NCBI RefSeq assembly: GCF_022763345.1
Contig: NZ_JALEGS010000029.1
Coordinates: 60,159 to 124,158, forward strand
Source: Phaeodactylibacter sp.
GTDB lineage: Bacteria; Bacteroidota; Bacteroidia; Chitinophagales; Saprospiraceae
Length of the DNA stretch: 64,000 bases
Direction: 5' to 3'
Below the pieces are notes generated by a model that was given only the letters and a program-made list of their open reading frames with translations, made no database searches and was not told the origin of the DNA. This document shows, piece after piece, positions 26,202 to 33,697 of the stretch. The position numbers and the translations under genes were made by a program. The stretch's first letter is position 1. The number at the start of each line of letters is the position of its first letter.

Positions 26202-27065
26202 CTATACCGGTTTTTGAGCTTGCAAAACCCCGAAGCAAATGGTACCATGCCTGAACCCCCGGGTCATATACCGCATGGCCAGCGCCCCGCGGATGGTAGG
26301 CAGCCCAGCTTTGAGTAACCCTTTGAGGCTTTTTAGTTTCAGGGCAGACTGGATCACCGCCTGCCAGAAGGGAGCTACCTGAGCACTCCAGTCATCCGTT
26401 TGCAGACTGGTGAAACCCGCTTTTTCTGCATCCTGACACAGCCTGGACAGCGGAGCCAGGGGCGGAAGGTGGTACAAATGCCGGATACGGTTGAGGATCT
26501 GTTCGTCCTTTGAGGTTAGAGGCGGTGGAGTTTCGCGGTGGCACCAGGTTGCCATGAGGAGTTTGCCTCCGGGTGCCAATAAGTTATAAAATAACTGTAG
26601 CATTTTGGCTTTGTCCTCAATATGCTCTGCACTTTCCATCGACCAAACCAGGTCAAACGGGCCATCTTCAGGGCGGAGCAACATCATATCCCGGGCTTCG
26701 GTATTTACAATATTACTCAGGCCTGCTTCCCGGTTGTAGGCGGTGCCGCGTTCTGCCTGTACGGTGCTTAGGGTGCAGCCCAAGACATACGTTGCCTGTA
26801 GTTTTTCTGCTAAATACCGGGAGCTGCCGCCTACGCCGCAGCCGGCATCGAGAATCCGGCTGGCCTGCCTGACACTGCCCCATTCCAACATCACACTGAC
26901 CAGGTCAAGCTGTGCCTGCCGGTGGTCTTTATCGGAAGCCCCATCGCCATAGTAGCCATGATGCATATGCTCCCCCCAGGTATCCAGCCATACCTGAGTG
27001 GAGCGGTCGTAAAAATGAGCGATCTTGTCATTGAGCACGGACTGTAATTTTAGGGGATGAATCAA
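26202..27065 (-). CDS. gamma-tocopherol methyltransferase-like (VTE4-like) SAM enzyme
   Basis: This protein is 287 residues with a TTG start at 27065, 5 bases after the previous stop; no better ATG exists. It shares several blocks with plant and cyanobacterial gamma-tocopherol C-methyltransferase: FYD near residue 18, WGEHMHHGYY (30-39), the SAM motif LDAGCGVGGSSRYLA (72-86), TLSTVQAERG, DLVWSMESAEH (138-148), ATWCHRE, and a C-terminal APFWQAVIQSAL. The plant enzyme turns gamma- into alpha-tocopherol. Here it may methylate tocopherol or an uncyclised quinol, as no tocopherol cyclase is visible. It is the second gene of the operon. Confidence 0.88.
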   Translation of the reverse strand: MIHPLKLQSVLNDKIAHFYDRSTQVWLDTWGEHMHHGYYGDGASDKDHRQAQLDLVSVMLEWGSVRQASRILDAGCGVGGSSRYLAEKLQATYVLGCTLSTVQAERGTAYNREAGLSNIVNTEARDMMLLRPEDGPFDLVWSMESAEHIEDKAKMLQLFYNLLAPGGKLLMATWCHRETPPPLTSKDEQILNRIRHLYHLPPLAPLSRLCQDAEKAGFTSLQTDDWSAQVAPFWQAVIQSALKLKSLKGLLKAGLPTIRGALAMRYMTRGFRHGTICFGVLQAQKPV

Positions 27066-27070
27066 TGGTT

Positions 27071-27982
27071 TTAACGAAACAAAGCAATGAGCAGGAGGAT
27101 CAGCACGGCCGTAATGAGCAGTGCTACAATTTGGTGCCGGTTGAGGCGCTCCCGCTCAGCCTCTGGTATATGCGACTGATCGGTAAAAGCCATGCGGACG
27201 TAGCCAAGCAGGGCGGCGGGTATAAACAGGAACCCGGCCAGCGACCCAATCAGTACCCTGAAGATCATGAGCAAACGCCTGCCCAGGCCCATTTTCTCAG
27301 GCTCAGTTTGAGCTACAGGGGCAGGGGGCTGCTCCGTAGTATCGGTCAGCGGTTTGCGGCCAGCCAGTGCAATGCCGTATTTCCCTTTGCCATCCACCCA
27401 CTGCGGCTTGACATAGCAGACTTGCAGGTCCTCAAAGCCTGCCTCCCGGAACCATTGCCAGTATTCTTCTTCTTTGGGAAAGAGCATCCAGAGTTCTGCG
27501 ATAAACCGCCCCACGGGATTAGCCGGTTCCAAAGGGCCAATCATCAGTGCCAGCCCGCCAGGCTTCACTACCCGGTAGGCTTCGCGTATGCCTTTGGCGG
27601 GGTCTGGCCAGTATTCGATACTCCCCGCCGAGACATAGCGGTCGAAGCTGTTGGAAGGCAGTGGAAGATTTTCGGCATCCCCCTGAAGGAAGGTGCAGCC
27701 CTGTAGTTCAGGCTTGGCTTTCGCCTTTGACATTTGGTGCGGGCTTTGATCCACACAGGTGACCTGTTGGGGAGGGACGATCTTTACAATCCCTTCTGTG
27801 TTAAAGCCCGTGCCCGACCCTACATCCACAACTTTAATGCCGGCTTCCTGCAATTGCCCGAGCTGCAGCGCCTTGTCCCGCATAGGGACTGTCCAAAAGA
27901 GCGGATTGACAATTTTGTCGTAAAAGATGGATAGAAAGCGGTAAAACCAATACGCTTCCTGCTTGTGTTGTACTAATCTCAT
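27071..27982 (-). CDS. MPBQ/MSBQ methyltransferase-like (plant-type VTE3)
   Basis: This protein has 303 residues and an ATG at 27982. From memory its core is strikingly close to plastid VTE3, the methyltransferase that converts 2-methyl-6-prenyl-benzoquinol to the 2,3-dimethyl form for tocopherol and plastoquinone. Shared blocks are VQHKQEAYWFYRFLSI (4-19), the SAM motif VDVGSGTGF (52-60), DQSPHQMSKAKAK (78-90), GDAENLPLP, VSAGSIEYWPDP (117-128), GIREAYRVVKPGG and WMLFPKEEEY (165-174). As in the plant protein there are C-terminal membrane segments, here two (about 236-262 and 283-302). It heads the operon VTE3-VTE4-HPT-glycosidase. The cyanobacterial MPBQ methyltransferase is a different protein, so this is the plant/archaeal type. 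Confidence 0.9.
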   Translation of the reverse strand: MRLVQHKQEAYWFYRFLSIFYDKIVNPLFWTVPMRDKALQLGQLQEAGIKVVDVGSGTGFNTEGIVKIVPPQQVTCVDQSPHQMSKAKAKPELQGCTFLQGDAENLPLPSNSFDRYVSAGSIEYWPDPAKGIREAYRVVKPGGLALMIGPLEPANPVGRFIAELWMLFPKEEEYWQWFREAGFEDLQVCYVKPQWVDGKGKYGIALAGRKPLTDTTEQPPAPVAQTEPEKMGLGRRLLMIFRVLIGSLAGFLFIPAALLGYVRMAFTDQSHIPEAERERLNRHQIVALLITAVLILLLIALFR

Positions 27983-28065
27983 AATGCTGAAAGATTAACG
28001 CCAGATACTGCTGGCGAGCATCGTCAATATAAGACATTAATGCTAACCTACAGCTTGAAAATGGA

Positions 28066-28119
28066 TTATACCGACGATAAAGTAGTTTGCTGTGGTAAAC
28101 CACTTAATCGTCGGTATAA
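28066..28119. repeat. inverted repeat, part of a dispersed element
   Basis: TTATACCGACGAT (28066-28078) is inverted at 28107-28119, and the match continues inward with a few mismatches (AAGTAGTTT against AAGTGGTTT). The right arm, ACCACTTAATCGTCGGTATA at 28099-28118, recurs at 45027-45046 with one change, and the following CAGCAAAC-TACT also recurs there. This suggests a small non-coding mobile or REP-like repeat. Confidence 0.7.
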
Positions 28120-28196
28120 ACGCTGGAAAGTGACCTGCTTCTGTCCTGACAAGCTACGCTTTGTCACGGGACGATGTCGCTAGTCCAAAATTCCAG

Positions 28197-28234
28197 ACGA
28201 TGAATGTCTGGATCATTGACCCTACATTCATCGT
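28197..28234. repeat. inverted repeat
   Basis: The arms ACGATGAATGT (28197-28207) and ACATTCATCGT (28224-28234) are perfectly complementary around 16 bases. No T-run follows. The same AT-balanced palindromic style is seen in the element at 28066. Confidence 0.6.
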
Positions 28235-28334
28235 TCCCTCGTGCTGACCGTCAGCGCCAGTAGGTGACCACTATGTTAAGCGTATATATTTTAGCTCCCT
28301 ATGCTGTAGAGTTTGGGGCTTTGTTAAAGAACGG

Positions 28335-29693
28335 TTATTCCAATGCGATTTTAAGAACGCTTGGCCGACTGCCATGTGTATATATAGGCGGGATTCGTGC
28401 ATCAAAAACAACGCTGTCAGGGGTGACGAGCCCTTTTCTTATAACATCTGATCCAAGCAGAGAACAGTAAAGCAGGCTATCTGCCGGATTGACCTCTACG
28501 GCAGCAATGGGGGCATCTACGGTTATTAATTTAAATTTTCGGGCATCAAGGTCGGCAACGCCGATTTGCCGGGACTTTGGGCTGGCCCAAAAAAGCTGGT
28601 TATGGATGCTGTCAACAGATAGCCCATCCGGGTAAAGCCCGGCATCGGAAATAAAGTCGGGGTCTACCTGGAGGGTAAGCAAGTCTATTCTTCCAATTTT
28701 ATGATTGGACACATCCGTCCAGTAAAGTTTCTGGTTTGCAATATCCAGCTCTACAGAAGAAGGCTTGCCTGGCAAACGGTTTCCAAAGGCGGAGTCAAGG
28801 AGTTGTCCCTCGTAGTTAAAGACCTTAATGGTAGAATCGCCATAATCAGCACAGAATAGCATCTCTTTGTCTGGGTATAGGGCAATGCCTGCGGGGTATT
28901 TTACCTCTTTAATGTGCTGGTCCTTTAGGCTGCCGGGGATAATTTGTGAGTTGGTCATGTTCAACCGGGCACAGGAAATCCCCAGATAAGACTCGCTGGA
29001 ATTGGAATTGGCCCAGAAAAGCAGCTGGTTTTTGTAGTCATAGTCCATACCAGTGAGGTACCTTCTGTTGGAGATAACCTGAATGGGTAAGTCTCCTTCT
29101 GGAGGCATTACTGCAATTCCGTTATCATTTCTAAAAAGGAGTAAGGTTTTTGGGAGGGAAGGAGTTGAGGCAGATATACTCTTGAAGAGAAGAAAACCGG
29201 TCGCAAGAACAGTACAAACGGCAAAGATTACAGCTTTAAAGGAAGCGTTTTTGAGGGGGGCAGCTACCGGAACGGGCCTTTCCTCTGCATTTTCGGCTTT
29301 TTCTTCTGCAACCTCCTGATTGGCAGGGGCTTCGGAGGTGCCAGCTTCAGCATGAGTGAATTTGCCATAATCATCGTAGGACTGGTAACCCATGTAAATG
29401 GCAAACATGTTGCGGGTAGTGCGGTTGCCCTGGCTCTCTCTGGTAATGAAGATTCGCCTAAAAGAATCATAGGAAATGGTAGACCCATCGGGTATTGCCC
29501 CGTTTTTAGGATGTTGCCAACCACAGGCCGCGATTAGGGCGAGGTCTTCAGCACAACGCTTTTGCAATTGCTGATGGAAGTATTTTAGAAAAGGATCGAT
29601 CTCTGACTTTGTCCATTTTTCAGGCGGTTCTCCACCGGTATCATTGGTAATGTGTTGGGCTACATCAATCCAGAATTTGGCTTTTGTGCTCAT
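28335..29693 (-). CDS. membrane protein with N-terminal helical domain and YWTD-type beta-propeller
   Basis: The protein is 452 residues from the ATG at 29693 (a TTG lies at 29714). Residues 1-115 form a soluble helical domain with a distinctive YDSFRRIFITRESQGNRTTRNMFAIYMGY end. An acidic Ala/Glu linker follows, then one transmembrane helix at about 153-172. Residues 185-452 form a six-bladed propeller of the LDL-receptor YWTD type (LYWTDVSNHKIGRIDL, LFWANSNSSES, LFWASPKSRQIGVADL). The layout is that of a cytosolic module coupled through the membrane to a periplasmic propeller, suggesting sensing or scaffolding. I do not recognise the N-terminal domain as a named family. Confidence 0.8.
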   Translation of the reverse strand: MSTKAKFWIDVAQHITNDTGGEPPEKWTKSEIDPFLKYFHQQLQKRCAEDLALIAACGWQHPKNGAIPDGSTISYDSFRRIFITRESQGNRTTRNMFAIYMGYQSYDDYGKFTHAEAGTSEAPANQEVAEEKAENAEERPVPVAAPLKNASFKAVIFAVCTVLATGFLLFKSISASTPSLPKTLLLFRNDNGIAVMPPEGDLPIQVISNRRYLTGMDYDYKNQLLFWANSNSSESYLGISCARLNMTNSQIIPGSLKDQHIKEVKYPAGIALYPDKEMLFCADYGDSTIKVFNYEGQLLDSAFGNRLPGKPSSVELDIANQKLYWTDVSNHKIGRIDLLTLQVDPDFISDAGLYPDGLSVDSIHNQLFWASPKSRQIGVADLDARKFKLITVDAPIAAVEVNPADSLLYCSLLGSDVIRKGLVTPDSVVFDARIPPIYTHGSRPSVLKIALE

Positions 29694-29696
29694 TTG

Positions 29697-29730
29697 TTTG
29701 CAAAAAGTTTGCAAAACGCAATTGCAAAGG
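29697..29730. repeat. short tandem TTTGCAAA-type repeats upstream of the propeller gene
   Basis: TTTGCAAAAAG, TTTGCAAAACG and ATTGCAAAGG follow one another with spacings of 11 and 13 bases, immediately upstream of the minus-strand ATG at 29693. They could be an operator or simply part of the promoter. Confidence 0.4.
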
Positions 29731-29988
29731 GGAGGTTAGGTTGCGTTTCGGGGTATTGTTTGATATTGACATCGTGAATATATGGATTTTCACTGGTAGA
29801 GGCTCCAAGCGGAGGCGGCTAATTTTCATGCAGAATCATCTTTTTTGTGCATCGAAATTCCGGTCATGAAGTAAGCCGCTTTCTATTGTTTTTTGAGGTG
29901 CTTTTCACCCTGCGTCCTTTTTCTATTCGCCAGCTGATTTGACTCACTTTGCGTTAGCCTTTCCAGGGCTACTTAAAAACCAAATTCT

Positions 29989-32900
29989 ATGAAACGAATC
30001 GTAGTTGATTACGCTTTGCCTCAAACAGCCTTAATATTTGCATTGTTGTTTTTGTCTGCACAGCAAACATATGGTCAAGGGTCGCCTCAATTGGAGTCCC
30101 CATTGCAGTTATTCGAAAATGCAAAACCAATACCTTTACCAAAGTGGGCTCCTCCGGTAGACAATCAGCCCAACCAAGTCACCAGGTTTGATGTAGCTAC
30201 ACAATCCGTTTCTACTTACGATTTGTCCGAAGATTTGTCCCCTTTGCCATCAGTAGGCTCCCCGGGAGTTGAGCTGCCTGATTGGGCTTACCCGGGTAAT
30301 GATATTCCAGATGCTGAGGAGCTACTAACTTTCACTAATCTCAGCTTGGTGACCAATACCAATGAATACCCTTGGAGTGCGAGTGTAAAACTGTTTATTG
30401 AATGGCCTAATGGGCAGATCGGTGTTTGCTCAGGAGCGCTCATTGATCCTAAACACGTGCTCTCTGCAGGCCATTGTGTTTACAGCCACACCAATGGAGG
30501 ATGGGCCGATCAAATATTTGTGTACCCTGGATACCAGAATCAACAAGCTGTCTTCGGGGGTGGGATTTCAGCTTCACTCACGTCCCTAACAGGTTGGACT
30601 GTAAACCAAGATTTTAGTTTTGATCTGAGTGTCATCGAATTAGATAGGCACATAGGTGGTATAGCAGGCTGGTATGGCTATGACCAAAATAGCAATAACA
30701 ATTTTTTCCTGAATAATACTTTTCATAACCCCGGTTATCCTGCGGACCCACCCTACGATGGTGAATTCATGTATTATTGGTACGGCGATTATGACCTTAC
30801 TTTCAATGAGATCGTTGTCCATTACAATTTAGGATATCCTGGTCAAAGTGGCAGCAATTCCTATCATATAGCCAATAACGACCGACGGACGCATGCTGTG
30901 CTAACACATAATGCAGCCCCTTTTATTAATTCTTCTATACCAGCTACAGGTCATACTCGTTTAACACAAGGCAAAGTTAACTGGATTAATAACACTATTG
31001 CAGACCATATATCTAGTACTCCTGATTTATTGCCCCTAACATTATTTGGGGCCCCGGGTAGCATACCCGCAGGCAATTCACTTTCAGCGCTCTCGGTATT
31101 GATACATAATTATTCAGTAGCTGCTTTTTCTGGAAACCTGCAATTAGAAGTTTATCTCTCTGACAATGAAATCATTTCAACTTCAGATACTGAAATTTTT
31201 AGCGGTAGCGTCTCAGGCTTCAACCTTCCGGCAAGAGGTACACAAGAGGTAAACTTTACGCCGAATAGCATTCAGGTCCCGAGCAATACCCCCCCTGGCA
31301 ACTATTTTATTGGTATCAGGATAGCTAATTCTGACGCTGATAACAGCAATAACACGAGCCCTGAGTATTATCTGATGCCTATTACTGTTACACCCCCACC
31401 ATGCCTTGCGCCAGCAGGTTTGAATGCTACTAGTACTGGATATGCTCACGTATCACTGAGCTGGGATCCAGTGCAAGGAGCTACAGGGTATCAAACCCGA
31501 TTCCGGCTACTTGGTAATTCTACCTGGAACCTAAGCAGTAATATATTTTCTAATACTGCTGTAAACTGGGGAGGGATGACGCCATGCAGTACCTACGAGT
31601 TCCAGGTAAGGGCGCAGTGTGGCAGTGATTTTAGTGATTTTAGTAACACCATTGTTGCTATTACAACGGGCTGCGGTGATCCATACTGCTACACCTATGG
31701 GCTTTCTTGGGACCAATGGATCGAAGGTGTTACCTTTTCAGACCTCAACAATAGTTCTTCCAACGGATACGGCTATACCAACTTTACGAATCTGAACGCC
31801 ACTGTAGAGCAAGGAGGAGGCTACAACATTGGGTTAAATCCGGGTACAGATGTAGCGTCGACCACTCTGTACTGGAGAGTTTGGATTGATTTCAATAACG
31901 ATAATGACTTTGGAGATGCCGGGGAACAAGTGCTTTCTGTTACTGGTAGCAGTACCGCCCTGGCCTCAGGCAATATCGATATCCCGGCAAGCGCCTCTAC
32001 AGGTACCACACGGATGAGGGTTGCTGTCAGCCCTGATGGGTATCCTACGCTGTGCACCACAAATGGAGATAAAGATGTGGAAGATTACAGCGTAACTATC
32101 ATAACGCCTCCCTGTCCACTACCAGATAATTTCGTAGTGGAGTCTGTAGGGGTTTCTCACGCGGTGCTCGATTGGGACGAGGTTTCTGATGCAGAAGACT
32201 ACATCATACGCAGGCGCAAACAGGGTACAACTACCTGGGTGGAAGGTACAGTTGCCAGCTCCTCCGCCATTTGGGCCAATTGCGAGCCCTGTACGACCTA
32301 CGAATTTCAGGTTTTGACCAATTGCAGTAATAGTAATAGTGGTTTCAGTAACACCATCACTGCAACAACACAGGGCTGTGGGGATAGTTACTGTTACAGC
32401 TATGGGCTTTCCTGGGATCATTGGATTTCCGGTGTCAATGTGGCTAGTCTTGCAAATACTTCAGCAAATGGATATGGCTACACGGACTACACAAACATCA
32501 GTGCAAATCTCACTAAAGGCGACAGTTACACCCTCAACCTTACTGCAGAGACGGATATAGCACCTGCAAGTATTTATTGGAGTGTTTGGGTGGATTTCAA
32601 TAATGACAATGACTTTGCGGATGCTGGTGAGCAGGTGTTTTCGGCTACCGGACCCAGCAATGGCATTACCACCGGAAGCTTTACCGTGCCTTCAGCTTCA
32701 GCTACGGGCCCAGCCCGGATGCGGGTGTCAATGGGGCGCGATGCCTATCCGGCGCCATGTGAAACCGGCAGCTGGCTGGATGTGGAAGATTATTCCGTCA
32801 ATCTTTTGGCCCCTAACTTGTTCTTAAATGTTTCCCCGCCTAATTTATCCTTTCCGGCATCTGGTGGTTCTTCCAGTTTGATGGTCAGCTCCAATACATC

Positions 32901-33663
32901 CTGGACTGTAGTGGACGATACTGCCTGGATCATAGTGAATTCCCCCAATGGCTCCGGCAGTAGCACTTTGAATGTGGATTGTAGTCCTTATACCGGACTG
33001 GTACCCCGTACTGCAAACATCACAATTGCCACCACTGATGGGCTTATTGTCAGGCAGGTGCAAGTCACTCAGCAACCGGCCGATCCTCTATTGGAAATTA
33101 GTCCGGCAGTGCTGAATTTTGGAGCAAACGGTGGAAGCGCATCCGTAAACGTGACCTCCAATCAGGACTGGGTAGTCGGTTCTCCCGGAGTAAGTTGGTT
33201 TCAGATACCTATGACAAGCGGTACAGGAAACGGTGCCATTACAGTACAGTGCAACCCCAATACCAACAATAATAGCCGCAGTGGTACAGTAACCCTCACT
33301 GGCAGTAGCGGCGGTACGGCAACCCTTACCGTCACACAACAAGGCAATCAAATATGTGGTACGCCACAGGCCCTGTCTGCAAACACCTTGCAGCCTACCC
33401 GGGCAACGGTATCCTGGGAAGCGGTCAATGGGGCCACCGCCTACTCGCTTGAAGTGAGGCTTTTGGGCAGTAACACCTGGGAATCTTTCACAGTGGCTAC
33501 TACACAGGTGGAACTGTCAGGCTTTGCCCCCTGTGAATTTTATGAATTCAGGGTGATGGCCAATTGTGGCAATACGTTCTCAGTACCTTATACCTTTCAG
33601 ACCGAAGGGTGCGGTCCCTATTGCGACAGTTACGGTATGCGCAGCCTGCAGGTACTGGATTAA
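29989..33663 (+). CDS. secreted V8/trypsin-like serine protease with GEVED, FN3 and BACON modules, C-terminally cut short
   Basis: This 1224-residue protein has a signal peptide (about residues 1-29, ending TYGQ). The trypsin-fold domain shows His162 (LSAGHCV), Asp212 (FSFDLSVIELD) and Ser287 (PGQSGSNSY), like glutamyl endopeptidases. Then come a CARDB-like module (about 345-475), FN3, GEVED (WIDFNNDNDFGDAGEQV), FN3, a second GEVED (WVDFNNDNDFADAGEQV), two BACON domains and a third FN3. It ends at GCGPYCDSYGMRSLQVLD, which is the opening of a third GEVED module (compare GCGDPYCYTYGLSWDQW). No T9SS sorting domain remains, although the architecture predicts one, so the 3' end has probably been lost. 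A subtilase gene begins 34 bases on. Confidence 0.9.
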   Translation: MKRIVVDYALPQTALIFALLFLSAQQTYGQGSPQLESPLQLFENAKPIPLPKWAPPVDNQPNQVTRFDVATQSVSTYDLSEDLSPLPSVGSPGVELPDWAYPGNDIPDAEELLTFTNLSLVTNTNEYPWSASVKLFIEWPNGQIGVCSGALIDPKHVLSAGHCVYSHTNGGWADQIFVYPGYQNQQAVFGGGISASLTSLTGWTVNQDFSFDLSVIELDRHIGGIAGWYGYDQNSNNNFFLNNTFHNPGYPADPPYDGEFMYYWYGDYDLTFNEIVVHYNLGYPGQSGSNSYHIANNDRRTHAVLTHNAAPFINSSIPATGHTRLTQGKVNWINNTIADHISSTPDLLPLTLFGAPGSIPAGNSLSALSVLIHNYSVAAFSGNLQLEVYLSDNEIISTSDTEIFSGSVSGFNLPARGTQEVNFTPNSIQVPSNTPPGNYFIGIRIANSDADNSNNTSPEYYLMPITVTPPPCLAPAGLNATSTGYAHVSLSWDPVQGATGYQTRFRLLGNSTWNLSSNIFSNTAVNWGGMTPCSTYEFQVRAQCGSDFSDFSNTIVAITTGCGDPYCYTYGLSWDQWIEGVTFSDLNNSSSNGYGYTNFTNLNATVEQGGGYNIGLNPGTDVASTTLYWRVWIDFNNDNDFGDAGEQVLSVTGSSTALASGNIDIPASASTGTTRMRVAVSPDGYPTLCTTNGDKDVEDYSVTIITPPCPLPDNFVVESVGVSHAVLDWDEVSDAEDYIIRRRKQGTTTWVEGTVASSSAIWANCEPCTTYEFQVLTNCSNSNSGFSNTITATTQGCGDSYCYSYGLSWDHWISGVNVASLANTSANGYGYTDYTNISANLTKGDSYTLNLTAETDIAPASIYWSVWVDFNNDNDFADAGEQVFSATGPSNGITTGSFTVPSASATGPARMRVSMGRDAYPAPCETGSWLDVEDYSVNLLAPNLFLNVSPPNLSFPASGGSSSLMVSSNTSWTVVDDTAWIIVNSPNGSGSSTLNVDCSPYTGLVPRTANITIATTDGLIVRQVQVTQQPADPLLEISPAVLNFGANGGSASVNVTSNQDWVVGSPGVSWFQIPMTSGTGNGAITVQCNPNTNNNSRSGTVTLTGSSGGTATLTVTQQGNQICGTPQALSANTLQPTRATVSWEAVNGATAYSLEVRLLGSNTWESFTVATTQVELSGFAPCEFYEFRVMANCGNTFSVPYTFQTEGCGPYCDSYGMRSLQVLD

Positions 33664-33697
33664 TCCTCTTAAAGAACTATTCAAAAGATCGGAAACG

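Larger units (their letters stand above)
27983..28334. other. intergenic region rich in palindromes
   Basis: These 352 bases separate the quinol operon from the YWTD-propeller gene; both are on the minus strand, so this is the operon's upstream region. No protein is supported. Two inverted repeats (28066-28119 and 28197-28234) fill much of it, and one of them recurs at 45027. Confidence 0.55.

Noticed and set aside
26202..27982. Menaquinone or ubiquinone methyltransferases (UbiE/UbiG)
   Set aside because: The WGEHMHHGYY, DLVWSMESAEH and VSAGSIEYWPDP blocks belong to tocopherol-type enzymes and are absent from UbiE and UbiG as I know them.
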